A stretch of DNA of 47,391 nt from an uncultured Rubrobacteraceae bacterium (GTDB taxonomy: Bacteria > Actinomycetota > Rubrobacteria > Rubrobacterales > Rubrobacteraceae): contig CADCVI010000052.1 in assembly GCA_902806105.1 (NCBI GenBank), positions 1 to 47,391 on the forward strand, in the 5' to 3' direction. Made by a program: the position numbers and the translations under genes. Of this stretch, positions 1-7,348 are shown piece by piece; the stretch's first letter is position 1; each line of letters starts with the position of its first letter. The notes under the pieces were generated by a model that ran no database searches, was not told the origin of the DNA, and was given only the letters and a program-made list of their open reading frames with translations.

Positions 1-379
1 AGACCCCCGCCAGCTGCCCGTAGATGGCCCCCGTGGTGTCCGCGTCCTCGCCGAGATTGACCGCCAACAAACACCCCTCCCGGAAAGAGTCGCTTTTGTG
101 GAAGGCCCAGAGTGCCGCCTCCAGTGAGGCGACCACGTAACCCCTGCCCCTGATCACGGGGGGTTCGCGGCGCTTGAACGATCCCACGGCCACCTCGTCC
201 ACCTCGTCGACCAGCGGGTGTTCTTCCCAGTAATCGCTGCCCGCGGGACTGTAGCGCTCCGAGAGGAGTTCTGCCTTGACCGCCCCGTTCACGGCCCCCA
301 CGATCAGGCCGCCCATGTAGCGGCAGGCGTCCACCGCGGTTTGTGCGCCGTGGGTCGTCCTCGAGCTCTCCCCCTTCAC
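1..379 (-). pseudogene. ADP-ribosylglycohydrolase, C-terminal half only (runs off the left edge)
   Basis: The minus strand from 379 to the edge encodes a clear C-terminal part of an ADP-ribosylglycohydrolase (DraG/ARH fold). Visible landmarks are [17 protein letters not shown] near the start, FKRREPP in the middle and the metal-binding stretch [18 protein letters not shown] next to the edge. The family needs an N-terminal metal-binding half of roughly 130-170 residues, and this is absent. An in-frame stop (TAG at 385-387) lies just upstream of the first possible start (GTG, 377-379), and the sequence at 380-558 is AT-richer and shows no family motif in any frame I read. I infer a truncated remnant. 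A GTG with a weak upstream AGGGA could still allow expression of the fragment. The gene continues beyond base 1, so its far end is unseen. Confidence 0.72.
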
Positions 380-558
380 AATTCCCTACCAGAAGTTGAT
401 ACCCCACTATCGTACGTGACCTCATACTGCAGCGAAAGGTTGTCCCCAAATGAGGATACACTCATCGCCACACCGCGTTGTCGTCAACAAGCCCCGTTCA
501 GAGGTCACGCTTGATTTTCATTGATTATTTTTGCCTGCAAAACGGTAATTTTTGTAAG
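380..558. other. Gene-free, AT-richer spacer beside the tRNA cluster
   Basis: No coding region or RNA gene was recognised. The composition is visibly more AT-rich than the surroundings. A short perfect inverted repeat, TTTTGC-AG-GCAAAA on the minus strand (about 530-543), lies downstream of tRNA-Arg. It could help end the tRNA transcript but has no proper U-tract. Confidence 0.4.
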
Positions 559-632
559 CGCGCCCGGTAGGATTCGAACCTACGACCTGCGGATTAGAAG
601 TCCGCTGCTCTATCCAGCTGAGCTACGGGCGC
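559..632 (-). tRNA. tRNA-Arg(TCT)
   Basis: Full cloverleaf on the minus strand. The acceptor stem GCGCCCG pairs with CGGGCGC, the T-loop is GTTCGAATC, and the anticodon loop CTTCTAA gives anticodon TCT (596-598), decoding AGA. The discriminator is G and the 3' CCA is not encoded. It is the last tRNA of a three-tRNA run (Pro, Gly, Arg). Confidence 0.96.
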
Positions 633-670
633 CGGATCTGGCCCCGAGAGCGAATGCTTCGGAGCCGGAG

Positions 671-741
671 AGCGGGTGAGGGGAATCGAACCCCCATAAC
701 CAGCTTGGAAGGCTGGGGCTCTGCCTTTGAGCTACACCCGC
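671..741 (-). tRNA. tRNA-Gly(TCC)
   Basis: Cloverleaf with acceptor GCGGGTG/CACCCGC. The anticodon loop CTTCCAA gives anticodon TCC, decoding GGA. The T-arm contains GTTCGATTC. CCA is not encoded. It lies 38 bases from tRNA-Arg and 17 bases from tRNA-Pro, on the same strand. Confidence 0.96.
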
Positions 742-756
742 ATGCGACCTTCGCGC

Positions 757-832
<76 letters not shown>

Positions 833-848
833 CCAAGGTCTCCCGAGG

Positions 849-857
849 AGTATACCA
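849..857 (-). promoter_or_regulatory. Probable extended -10 promoter of the tRNA cluster
   Basis: On the minus strand TGG-TATACT (857-849) matches an extended -10 element (TGn plus TATACT). It lies about 17 bases before the 5' end of tRNA-Pro. No convincing -35 is seen, because the region overlaps the end of murI. Confidence 0.5.
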
Positions 858-875
858 GAGCATGAAGTATGCCTC

Positions 876-1688
876 CTAGAGAGCCGCTGCGGGCGCGGCG
901 GCTTCTATCTCTTCTTCGAGGAAGCGGCTGCCGAGGAGGGCGAACTCCTCAGGGTCTGCGCTGCAGATGTAGGTCGAGCGGCCCTCGTCGTTGGGGTGAT
1001 CGGGCCTCCGGAGGAAGCCGCGGCGGGAGAGGATTCGGCCGACCTCCAGCGCGGTCTGGCCGGCGGAGGAGATGAGGCGTACCCCCGGGCCGAGGATGCG
1101 GTTGATCGTGGCGGAGATGAGCGGGTAGTGGGTACAACCCAGGATCACTGCGTCCACCCCTCGTTCCTTGAGCGGCGACAGGTAGCCCGTAGCTACCCTT
1201 TCGAGCTCCGGTCCGTCCACGATGCCGCGCTCGATGAGCGGCACGAACGCGGGACACGACTGCTCGTAGACGCTTATGCCAGCGTCGAAGGCGTGGATCG
1301 CCCGCCGGTACGCCCCGCTCGTCACCGTAGCCTCCGTCGCGAGGACGCCGGCGCGGCGGTTGCGGGTCTCAAGCGCCGCCGCCCGCGCCCCTGGTTCGAT
1401 CACCCCGATCACGGGGACGTCGAACGAGCGCTGCGCCGACTTCAGGGCCGCGGCAGTGGCCGTGTTGCAAGCGATCACTACCATCTTCACGTCCATGTCG
1501 ATGAGGTAGTGGATGATCTCGAACGCGAACCAGCGGACCTCCGTGAGGTCACGCACCCCGTACGGCACCCTCGCGGTGTCCCCGTAGTAGATCGTATGCT
1601 CGTACGGCAGCCTGTCCCGGATCTCCGAGAGTACCGTCAGGCCGCCCACGCCTGAATCGAAAACGCCTATGGGCCGAGGATCGCTCAC
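876..1688 (-). CDS. murI: Glutamate racemase
   Basis: Converts L-glutamate to D-glutamate in the cytoplasm for peptidoglycan synthesis. The 270 residues match the usual family length. The phosphate-loop-like motif DSGVGGL (11-17) and both catalytic cysteines are present, Cys74 in ACNTA and Cys185 in LGCTHYPL. The start is GTG with no Shine-Dalgarno sequence. A perfect TATAAT sits only 8 bases upstream, so the mRNA is probably leaderless or nearly so. The tRNA cluster follows on the same strand, and adh diverges upstream. Confidence 0.96.
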   Translation of the reverse strand: MSDPRPIGVFDSGVGGLTVLSEIRDRLPYEHTIYYGDTARVPYGVRDLTEVRWFAFEIIHYLIDMDVKMVVIACNTATAAALKSAQRSFDVPVIGVIEPGARAAALETRNRRAGVLATEATVTSGAYRRAIHAFDAGISVYEQSCPAFVPLIERGIVDGPELERVATGYLSPLKERGVDAVILGCTHYPLISATINRILGPGVRLISSAGQTALEVGRILSRRGFLRRPDHPNDEGRSTYICSADPEEFALLGSRFLEEEIEAAAPAAAL

Positions 1689-1696
1689 GGCGACGC

Positions 1697-1702
1697 ATTA
1701 TA
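1697..1702 (-). promoter_or_regulatory. -10 element of murI, positioned for a leaderless transcript
   Basis: TATAAT on the minus strand ends 8 bases before the GTG of murI, which puts the expected transcription start within about 0-3 bases of the start codon. A -35 is weak (TGTTGG at 17-base spacing). Confidence 0.6.
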
Positions 1703-1763
1703 CTCACTGATACCCCCCTCCAACATGAAGCCTGTTGCAAGCAACGATTGTTACTGGACGCAC

Positions 1764-1794
1764 TTGTCGCAGACGAGATAGCGGATAGTATCCG
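1764..1794 (+). promoter_or_regulatory. Candidate adh promoter with an overlapping palindromic operator
   Basis: TTGTCG (1764-1769), a 16-base spacer and TAGTAT (1786-1791) form a plausible promoter. The -10 lies inside a perfect inverted repeat, CGGATA-G-TATCCG (1782-1794), so a dimeric repressor bound there would block it. The promoter match is modest. The palindrome is exact. Confidence 0.4.
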
Positions 1795-1831
1795 TTCCGT
1801 CGTCTCGAACGTTCACGAAAGAGGAGATTGC

Positions 1832-2845
1832 ATGCGAGCAGCGGTGATCAAGGAACCAAACGGCGGGGTCGTGATCGAGGAGCGCGAGAGGCCGGTACCG
1901 GGCCCTGGTCAGGTCCTGATCCGGGTACACGCCTGCGGCGTCTGCCACAGTGACCTGAACGTCTTGCAGGGCGACTTCCCCTTTGCCCAGTACCCCGTAG
2001 TGCCGGGCCACGAGGTCGCGGGCGTGGTCGAGGAGGTCGGCAGCGGCGTCGAGTGGCCCGAGACGGGCGCCCGGGTCGGCATGCCCTGGCTCTACTCCTC
2101 CTGCGGCCACTGCGAGCAGTGCACCCGCGGCGACGAGGTCCTCTGCCAGGTTGCCCCGAACGTGACCGGCGTGACGGTCGACGGCGGCTACGCCGAGTTC
2201 ATGCTCGCCCCCGCAGCCTACGTCGCCCCGATCCCCGACGCCCTCGGCTTCGCGGAAGCAGCACCCCTCATGTGCGCCGGCCTAACCGTCTACAACGGCC
2301 TCAGAAACGCGGGCTTCCGGCCGGGGATGAGGGTCGCCGTCGTAGGTCTCGGCGGGCTCGGCCACCTCGGCGTCCTGTACGCCCGGGCGATGGGCGCGCG
2401 CGTCGCCGTCCTCTCCGGAAGCGCGGATAAAGAAGCGGAGGCGAAGGAGCTCGGCGCTGAGATGTTCATCAACACGCGCGAAGGGTCGGTCTCAGAAGCG
2501 CTCCTGGGCTGGGAGGGCGGCGCTAACGTCATCCTCGCCACCGCCCCCTCCGTCGAGCCGATGACGGCGGCGCTCCCGGGGCTCGCCCCAGACGGCACCC
2601 TCACCGTACTCGGTGCCGCAGCAGGCGAGATCAAGGTCGCCCCAATGGACCTCATCGGCGCCCGCCGCCACCTCATGGGCTCCCCCTCGGGCTCCCGCAA
2701 GGACGTTCGCGACGCCCTGGAGTTCGCCGCGAACAACGGCGTCCGTCCCCGCATAACTACCCGTCCCCTGGAGGCTGCCGACGATACCCTCAACGAGATG
2801 CACGAGGGACGCCTCCGCAACCGCGTCGTCCTTACGATGGAGTAG
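1832..2845 (+). CDS. Zinc-dependent medium-chain alcohol dehydrogenase
   Basis: NAD(P)-dependent oxidation of an alcohol, or the reverse; the substrate cannot be told from sequence. The protein has 337 residues. The GroES-like N-terminal part carries catalytic zinc ligands Cys38 (CGVCHSD), His60 (PGHE) and Cys148. The structural zinc site is Cys91, Cys94, Cys97 and Cys105. A Rossmann fold follows with VGLGGLGHLG (171-180). I chose the ATG at 1832 because GAGGAG lies 5 bases upstream; an in-frame start at 1748 would add 28 residues with no ribosome site. It is the only plus-strand protein gene in the window, set between divergent murI and convergent ssrA, so it is probably a later arrival under its own control. 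Confidence 0.93.
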   Translation: MRAAVIKEPNGGVVIEERERPVPGPGQVLIRVHACGVCHSDLNVLQGDFPFAQYPVVPGHEVAGVVEEVGSGVEWPETGARVGMPWLYSSCGHCEQCTRGDEVLCQVAPNVTGVTVDGGYAEFMLAPAAYVAPIPDALGFAEAAPLMCAGLTVYNGLRNAGFRPGMRVAVVGLGGLGHLGVLYARAMGARVAVLSGSADKEAEAKELGAEMFINTREGSVSEALLGWEGGANVILATAPSVEPMTAALPGLAPDGTLTVLGAAAGEIKVAPMDLIGARRHLMGSPSGSRKDVRDALEFAANNGVRPRITTRPLEAADDTLNEMHEGRLRNRVVLTME

Positions 2846-2868
2846 GGCCTGTACAACGGCGAGCAAGA

Positions 2869-2900
2869 GAAGGGCCCCGATCATCAGACCGGGGCCCTTC
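2869..2900. terminator. Hairpin terminator shared by adh and ssrA
   Basis: A perfect 11-base stem, GAAGGGCCCCG with CGGGGCCCTTC, encloses a 10-base loop. It lies 24 bases past the adh stop and 5 bases past the tmRNA 3' end. On the minus strand TCTTGCTC follows, a poor U-tract. The symmetry suits a bidirectional terminator between convergent genes. Confidence 0.75.
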
Positions 2901-2904
2901 GTAG

Positions 2905-3256
2905 TGGAGGCGGCGGGATTCGAACCCGCGTCCGCGAACGCGCTGCCCACGAGATTGTACGAGCATCGCTCCCAGTTTAGTTTCGCCCGCCTCGACGGAC
3001 CGGGGCACCGCCGAGAGGCTAGCCCGTTGAGTGTTCCCTACGTGCCCCGGGCCAGGACCCGTAGGGTAAGCCCACTAAATGAGACCGGAGATCCGAGCCG
3101 TGGGCTGCCCGGTCCGATCGGCTACCTAATTAGTTAGGCAGCCAAAGCCATTTCGTTATCGGCGTGTATCTTTTTTGCCGGCGTTTTACGAGTCTCCAGC
3201 AAACTCGGCTCGTCTCGCTAGACGCTGACCGCTCACGTCGAAGCCGGTACGCCCCC
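2905..3256 (-). ncRNA. ssrA: tmRNA (transfer-messenger RNA)
   Basis: Rescues stalled ribosomes with SmpB and tags the nascent protein for proteolysis. The tRNA-like ends are clear. The 5' GGGGGCG pairs with 3' CGCCTCC and contains a G3-U70 wobble, the alanine identity element. The T-arm is GGGTTCGAATCCC and the discriminator is A with no encoded CCA. The one-piece molecule of about 352 nt includes a tag reading frame that ends DNEMALAA followed by TAA (3134-3136). The resume codon is either GCA at 3178 (tag AKKIHADNEMALAA) or GCC at 3163 (tag ADNEMALAA); I cannot decide from sequence alone. It has its own promoter and follows smpB and rnr on the same strand. Confidence 0.95.
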
Positions 3257-3269
3257 ATTTACGCCCCGT

Positions 3270-3298
3270 ATTATACCGCGTGAACGGGGCTCTCTCAA
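3270..3298 (-). promoter_or_regulatory. Strong sigma-70-type promoter of ssrA
   Basis: On the minus strand TTGAGA (3298-3293), a 17-base spacer and TATAAT (3275-3270) lie about 14 bases before the mature 5' end of tmRNA. This is one of the best promoter matches in the window and allows a short leader removed by RNase P. Confidence 0.8.
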
Positions 3299-3315
3299 CA
3301 TCCCCAAGTTCCGCA

Positions 3316-3774
3316 CTAGCTCCGGAGGCGCTCCTTCATGGCGCGCTGTATCTCTCGATTCGCCGTCTTCGTGGCGATCTCGCGGCGCTTGTCGTACTCC
3401 TTCTTGCGGCTCGCCACGGCGATCTGGAGCTTCAGCTTGCCGTTCTTGTCGTAGAGCCTCAGGGGGACGATGGTTTTGCCGTCCTCGTTGGCCTTGCCGA
3501 CGAGGCGCGCTATCTCCTTGCGGTGCAGCAACAGCTTCCGGTCGCGCGTCGGGAGCTGCTCCCTGTGCGCGGCGTTCTCGTAGGGCGAGACATGCGCCCC
3601 GATAAGAAATACCTCGCCGTCCCTCACCCTTGCGTAGCTCTCCTTGAGGTTCGCCCGCCCCTCGCGGATGGACTTGACCTCAGGGCCCGTGAGGAGGAGC
3701 CCGGCCTCGTAGCTCTCCTCGATGCTGAAGTCGTGCATCGCCTTCTTGTTTTGTGCGTAGAGCTTCCCGTTCAT
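3316..3774 (-). CDS. smpB: SsrA-binding protein SmpB
   Basis: Binds the tRNA-like domain of tmRNA and places it in the empty A site of stalled ribosomes. At 152 residues it has the usual family length, with the SmpB barrel (LLLTGPEVKSIREGRANL around 27-44, then GAHVSPYE) and the basic C-terminal tail, rich in Lys and Arg from about 123 on, that reads the mRNA channel. The ATG overlaps the rnr stop (ATGA, 3771-3774), so the two are translationally coupled. Its RNA partner ssrA begins 59 bases downstream. The cluster rnr-smpB-ssrA is a complete trans-translation unit. Confidence 0.97.
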   Translation of the reverse strand: MNGKLYAQNKKAMHDFSIEESYEAGLLLTGPEVKSIREGRANLKESYARVRDGEVFLIGAHVSPYENAAHREQLPTRDRKLLLHRKEIARLVGKANEDGKTIVPLRLYDKNGKLKLQIAVASRKKEYDKRREIATKTANREIQRAMKERLRS

Positions 3775-5435
3775 ATCCTCTTCACCACCCTCAACTCCGC
3801 CCGCTGCATCAGCGGTAAAACGTCCAGCAATTCTACCAGCACCCGGTCCCCAACCTTGTACGAGGCGCCGATGGAGTCGTTCGAGAGGACGACGCCGCTC
3901 GGGTCGAGACTCCACCAGCCCGGCAGCTTGCTCACGTGCACGAGCCCCGTGGCCCCCGTTTCGAGCTCCACAAAGAGCCCGAAGGCCGCCGTGCTGACCA
4001 CCGTCCCCTCCAGGTCGTCCCCGACCCGATCCTTCATCAGCCACATCAGGGTGTACTGATCGGCGGTTCGCTCGCAGACCGTGCTCCTCCACTCGCGCTC
4101 CGAGACCTCGCCCGCCGCCGCGGTCGTGTCCTCGGGCGCTTCTTCGCCGAGGAGCGCGCGGTGTACCAGCACGTCGGAGTAGCGCCGGATCGGGCTCGTG
4201 AAGTGCGTGTAGTTCTCAAGCGCGAGGCCGTAGTGCCCGAGGCTCGCCGGCGAGTACGAGGCGCGCGGGAGGGAACGCAGGATCAGGTAGTTCACAGCGT
4301 CGGACTTGGACTGCTGCGAGATCGTACCGAGGTTCTCGGGCGTAGGGTCGGCGGAGACGCCTATCGCCCGGAGCCGGGTCGCGAGCTTCTCCATGTCCTC
4401 CTCGTCCGGCCTCTCGTGCAGCCGATAGACCGCGCCCGGTCTGCCCCGTATCGCCCGGGCGACGGCCTCGTTCGCCAGGATCATGAGCTCCTCGATAAGC
4501 TCGCGCGCCGGCGTCGAACGGCGCACCCTCGATGCCACGGGCTCCCCCCGCTCGTCGACCTCGTACTCGGGCTCCCGCCCGCCGAGCTCCAGCTTGCCGC
4601 GAACCGCGGCCCGGGTCTTGAGCCTGCGCGAGAGCTCGAAAGCGGTCCGCACGAGCTCCGGCTCCATGACCTCGCCCTCGCCGTTCAGAAACGAATCCAC
4701 GCCGCCGTACGTCAGGCGCGCGTCGCTCTGGATCAGGCTGCGGTACGCCCGGCTGCCCTTCGTCTCCCCGGAGGCGGAGACCTCCATCTCGACGGTTACC
4801 GCCGCCTTCTCCTCGCCCGGCCTCAGGGAGCAAGCGTCCTCGGAGAGGGCTCGTGGCAGCATCGGGGCGACGGTTCCTGGGAGGTAGACGGAGTTGCCGC
4901 GCCTCATGGCCTCGCGGTCCAGCCTCGTCCCCGGCCGCACGAAGTGGGTCACGTCCGCGATGTGGACCCAGACGCGATACCCACTGTCCGCCACACGCTC
5001 TATGGAGATCGCATCGTCGAAGTCCTTGGCGTCCGAGCCGTCGATGGTGACGGTCGGAAGGTCCCGCAGGTCCTCCCGCTCGCCGGGGTCCTTGCGGGAG
5101 ACCAACGCGGCCTCCTCCTCGACCTTCGGCGAGAACTCCCGCGACGTCTCTATGGAGGCGAACAGCGCGTCGTAGACGTTGCGCGGGTCATCGGACGAAC
5201 CGAGCACCTTCGTCACCTCGCCGCGGAGCGAACTTCCCTTCTCGCGGACGTTGACCAGCACGATGTCCCCGGCCTCCGCCCCGCGCCTCAGCTTGCGCGC
5301 GACCAGCACCGGACGCCGCTCCTCCACGAACAGAGGATCGGCGACCGAGTACTTGCCGCGACGCACCAGCTGGGCCGGCAGGATCACGAGAGGAGGAGGG
5401 GAAGACCAGGGTAAATCATGCCTTGAGTCTACCAT
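3771..5435 (-). CDS. rnr: RNase R/RNase II-family 3'-5' exoribonuclease (short form)
   Basis: Degrades structured RNA 3' to 5'. RNase R is the family member that works with tmRNA-SmpB to remove defective mRNA. The catalytic RNB domain covers about 125-445 with the metal aspartates in IDGSDAKDFDDA (Asp132, Asp138, Asp140, Asp141). An S1 domain closes the protein at about 475-554 (GLVHVSKL). At 554 residues it is much shorter than enterobacterial RNase R (about 810), lacking most of the N-terminal helix-turn-helix and cold-shock region and the long basic tail. The ATG at 5435 has no clear Shine-Dalgarno sequence, and a GTG 16 codons in is possible. Confidence 0.88.
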   Translation of the reverse strand: MVDSRHDLPWSSPPPLVILPAQLVRRGKYSVADPLFVEERRPVLVARKLRRGAEAGDIVLVNVREKGSSLRGEVTKVLGSSDDPRNVYDALFASIETSREFSPKVEEEAALVSRKDPGEREDLRDLPTVTIDGSDAKDFDDAISIERVADSGYRVWVHIADVTHFVRPGTRLDREAMRRGNSVYLPGTVAPMLPRALSEDACSLRPGEEKAAVTVEMEVSASGETKGSRAYRSLIQSDARLTYGGVDSFLNGEGEVMEPELVRTAFELSRRLKTRAAVRGKLELGGREPEYEVDERGEPVASRVRRSTPARELIEELMILANEAVARAIRGRPGAVYRLHERPDEEDMEKLATRLRAIGVSADPTPENLGTISQQSKSDAVNYLILRSLPRASYSPASLGHYGLALENYTHFTSPIRRYSDVLVHRALLGEEAPEDTTAAAGEVSEREWRSTVCERTADQYTLMWLMKDRVGDDLEGTVVSTAAFGLFVELETGATGLVHVSKLPGWWSLDPSGVVLSNDSIGASYKVGDRVLVELLDVLPLMQRAELRVVKRI

Positions 5436-5521
5436 TTAAGCGTATGGGTTAGTCGGCGGTCTGCCCAGCGCACCCGCCGCGACCCCGCAACTATTCGCGC
5501 ACAAACGTTGCCTTCGAGGAG

Positions 5522-5549
5522 CGAGGGCAGGGTGGGATCCCGCCCCTCG
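5522..5549. repeat. Hairpin-forming inverted repeat between ftsX and rnr
   Basis: The inner arms GGGTGGGA (5530-5537) and TCCCGCCC (5538-5545) and the outer arms CGAGG and CCTCG can form a long GC-rich stem. A second hairpin, CCGTTGA with TCAACGG (5556-5562 and 5583-5589), follows the ftsX stop directly. Neither has a U-tract. They may act as transcript-stability elements or weak terminators before rnr. Confidence 0.4.
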
Positions 5550-5592
5550 AACCCGCCGTTGACGGAGCAAAGCGCCCGTAGATCAACGGCTC

Positions 5593-6477
5593 CTAAACCT
5601 TCAAGAACCTCCGCACGGAGAGGAAGCTGCCGATCATGCCGATGAGCACGCCGACGGCGACGAGGACCAGGAGGACGACCAGGGTGTTGACCGCCGTCGA
5701 GGAGACGGGGACGAACGGTAGGGCGTTGCGTGCCCACTCGACGAAGATGGCGTTGAACCACACGACGACGATCGCGGCGAGCGTCGCCCCGATGAGGCCC
5801 TGTGCCAAACCTTCCAGCACGAAGGGCGTGCGCACGAAGCCGTCAGAGGCCCCGACGAGCTTCATGACCTCTATCTCCTTGCGCCTCGCGAAGATCGAGA
5901 TGCGGATGGCGTTCGAGATCAGCAGGACGCTCGCGATGAGGAAGAGCACCGTAGCCGCCCTCAGCGCCCAGATCAAATAACCCGTCACCTCGTTAAGCTG
6001 GTTTATGGTCTGCTGCGGGTAGTTGAGGTTCTCTTCCGTGAAGCCCTCGGCCCTCAGACGCTCCGCGACGGCATCCGAGGCTTCGGGATCGGTGAGCCTT
6101 ATCTCCATGGAGGCCTGCATGATGTCCGATCCGAGGCCCTCCATGACCTCGGGCTGCTCGCTCATCATGTCCTTCACGCGGTTGAGCGCCTCGGCCTCCG
6201 AGACGAAGACGACCTCCTGGACCTCGGGGTAGCCCTCGACCTGTCGGCGGTCGGCCTCCATCTGCGCCCCCGTCGCGTCCTCGGGGAAGAAGGCGGTTAT
6301 GGCGACGTCCTTGCCCACCCCGCGCAGGATGCCCTCGACGTGGGCGCTGACGAGGAGGCCGATCCCCAAGACGAGTACGCAGACCGCCGTCGTCGTCACC
6401 GCCGTGATGCTCATGAGCGCGTTCAAGCGCATGTTCTTCGCCGCCTCGCGCAGGAAAAACCCCAGGTTAAACCTCAT
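5593..6477 (-). CDS. ftsX: Cell-division ABC transporter permease FtsX
   Basis: Membrane partner of FtsE in the divisome, where the pair controls peptidoglycan hydrolases. The 294 residues show the family layout: one N-terminal membrane helix (about 35-60), an extracellular domain (about 65-175) and three C-terminal membrane helices with the RRKEIEVMKLVGA coupling region between them. I use the ATG at 6477 because GGAGG lies 9 bases upstream and the protein then begins MRFNLGFFLREA. An in-frame start at 6519 lies deep inside ftsE. The gene overlaps the end of ftsE by 11 bases. Confidence 0.95.
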   Translation of the reverse strand: MRFNLGFFLREAAKNMRLNALMSITAVTTTAVCVLVLGIGLLVSAHVEGILRGVGKDVAITAFFPEDATGAQMEADRRQVEGYPEVQEVVFVSEAEALNRVKDMMSEQPEVMEGLGSDIMQASMEIRLTDPEASDAVAERLRAEGFTEENLNYPQQTINQLNEVTGYLIWALRAATVLFLIASVLLISNAIRISIFARRKEIEVMKLVGASDGFVRTPFVLEGLAQGLIGATLAAIVVVWFNAIFVEWARNALPFVPVSSTAVNTLVVLLVLVAVGVLIGMIGSFLSVRRFLKV

Positions 6478-7153
6478 TCGCGTAGCCTCCTCTGACCATG
6501 TCTCGGACGACGCGGCCATCTTCGAGCGCCACGACGCGCTTGCGCATCACGTCCACCATCTCCCGGTCGTGCGTCGCCACGAGGACGGTGGTGCCGATGC
6601 GGTTGATCCTGTGCAGAAGCTGCATGATCCCGACGGACGTGTCGGGGTCGAGGTTACCGGTCGGCTCGTCGGCGATGAGTATAGGCGGCTGTCCCACGAA
6701 CGCCCGGGCGATCGAGACGCGCTGCTGCTCGCCGCCGGAGAGCTGGTCCGGGTACTTCTCCGCCTGCTCCCCGAGCCCGACAAGCTCCAGAATCTGCGGC
6801 ACCTTCACCGCGATCGAGCGGCGCTTCTGGCCGGTGACCTCCATGGCGTAGGCGACGTTCTCGGCCGCCGTCTTGTTCGGCAGGAGCTTGAAGTCCTGAA
6901 AGACGCAGCCGATGGCACGCCGGTGACGGGGCACGTTGCGGCGCGGTATCGCCGAGAGCCTCACGCCGTTCACCGTGATGGAGCCTGCCGACGGTTCGAT
7001 CTCCTTGAGGATCAGCCGGACCATCGTGGACTTCCCCGAACCCGACGCCCCGACGAGGAAGACGAACTCCCCCGGGTTTATCGCGAGGTCGACGTGGTCC
7101 AGCGCCACCGATTCCTTGCCGTAGACCTTTGTGACGTTGTTGAAGTTGATCAA
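6467..7153 (-). CDS. ftsE: Cell-division ATP-binding protein FtsE
   Basis: Cytoplasmic ATPase of the FtsEX complex. It has all ABC motifs: Walker A GASGSGKST, signature LSGGEQQR and Walker B ILIADEPTGNLDP followed by the switch histidine THD. The length of 228 residues is normal for FtsE. I chose TTG at 7153 because GGAGAG lies 4 bases upstream and the protein starts at the conserved INFNNVTKVYG. A longer frame from a TTG at 7303 exists and starts near the predicted transcription start, but its extra 50 residues do not resemble FtsE. Confidence 0.94.
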   Translation of the reverse strand: MINFNNVTKVYGKESVALDHVDLAINPGEFVFLVGASGSGKSTMVRLILKEIEPSAGSITVNGVRLSAIPRRNVPRHRRAIGCVFQDFKLLPNKTAAENVAYAMEVTGQKRRSIAVKVPQILELVGLGEQAEKYPDQLSGGEQQRVSIARAFVGQPPILIADEPTGNLDPDTSVGIMQLLHRINRIGTTVLVATHDREMVDVMRKRVVALEDGRVVRDMVRGGYANEV

Positions 7154-7312
7154 TACGCTCTCCAGACGTGTCCGGCGGGCAGAAATGGATGGTGTTCCCG
7201 GATCTGCCGGCGCCGCAGTAGCGGTCCCGCAGCGGATTCTGTACTCGGAGGGCCATCGGTTTCGACGAACGGCCAGGAGATCTCCCCTCCAGGGCCCCCA
7301 CAATCGCTGCGA

Positions 7313-7341
7313 ACCATAGCAAACGTGCTTCCGGGGATCAA
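7313..7341 (-). promoter_or_regulatory. Promoter of ftsEX
   Basis: TTGATC (7341-7336), a 17-base spacer ending in TGC, and TATGGT (7318-7313) on the minus strand give a promoter with an extended -10. Transcription would start near 7306, leaving a leader of about 150 bases before the chosen ftsE start. Confidence 0.6.
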
Positions 7342-7348
7342 CCGACCC

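Noticed and set aside
380..558. Phage attachment site at tRNA-Arg
   Set aside because: I looked for a second copy of the tRNA 3' end within the left 560 bases and found none.
7154..7303. N-terminal extension of FtsE from a TTG at 7303
   Set aside because: It begins close to the predicted transcription start, so a leaderless TTG start was considered. The extra 50 residues do not look like FtsE, and the internal TTG has a proper ribosome site.
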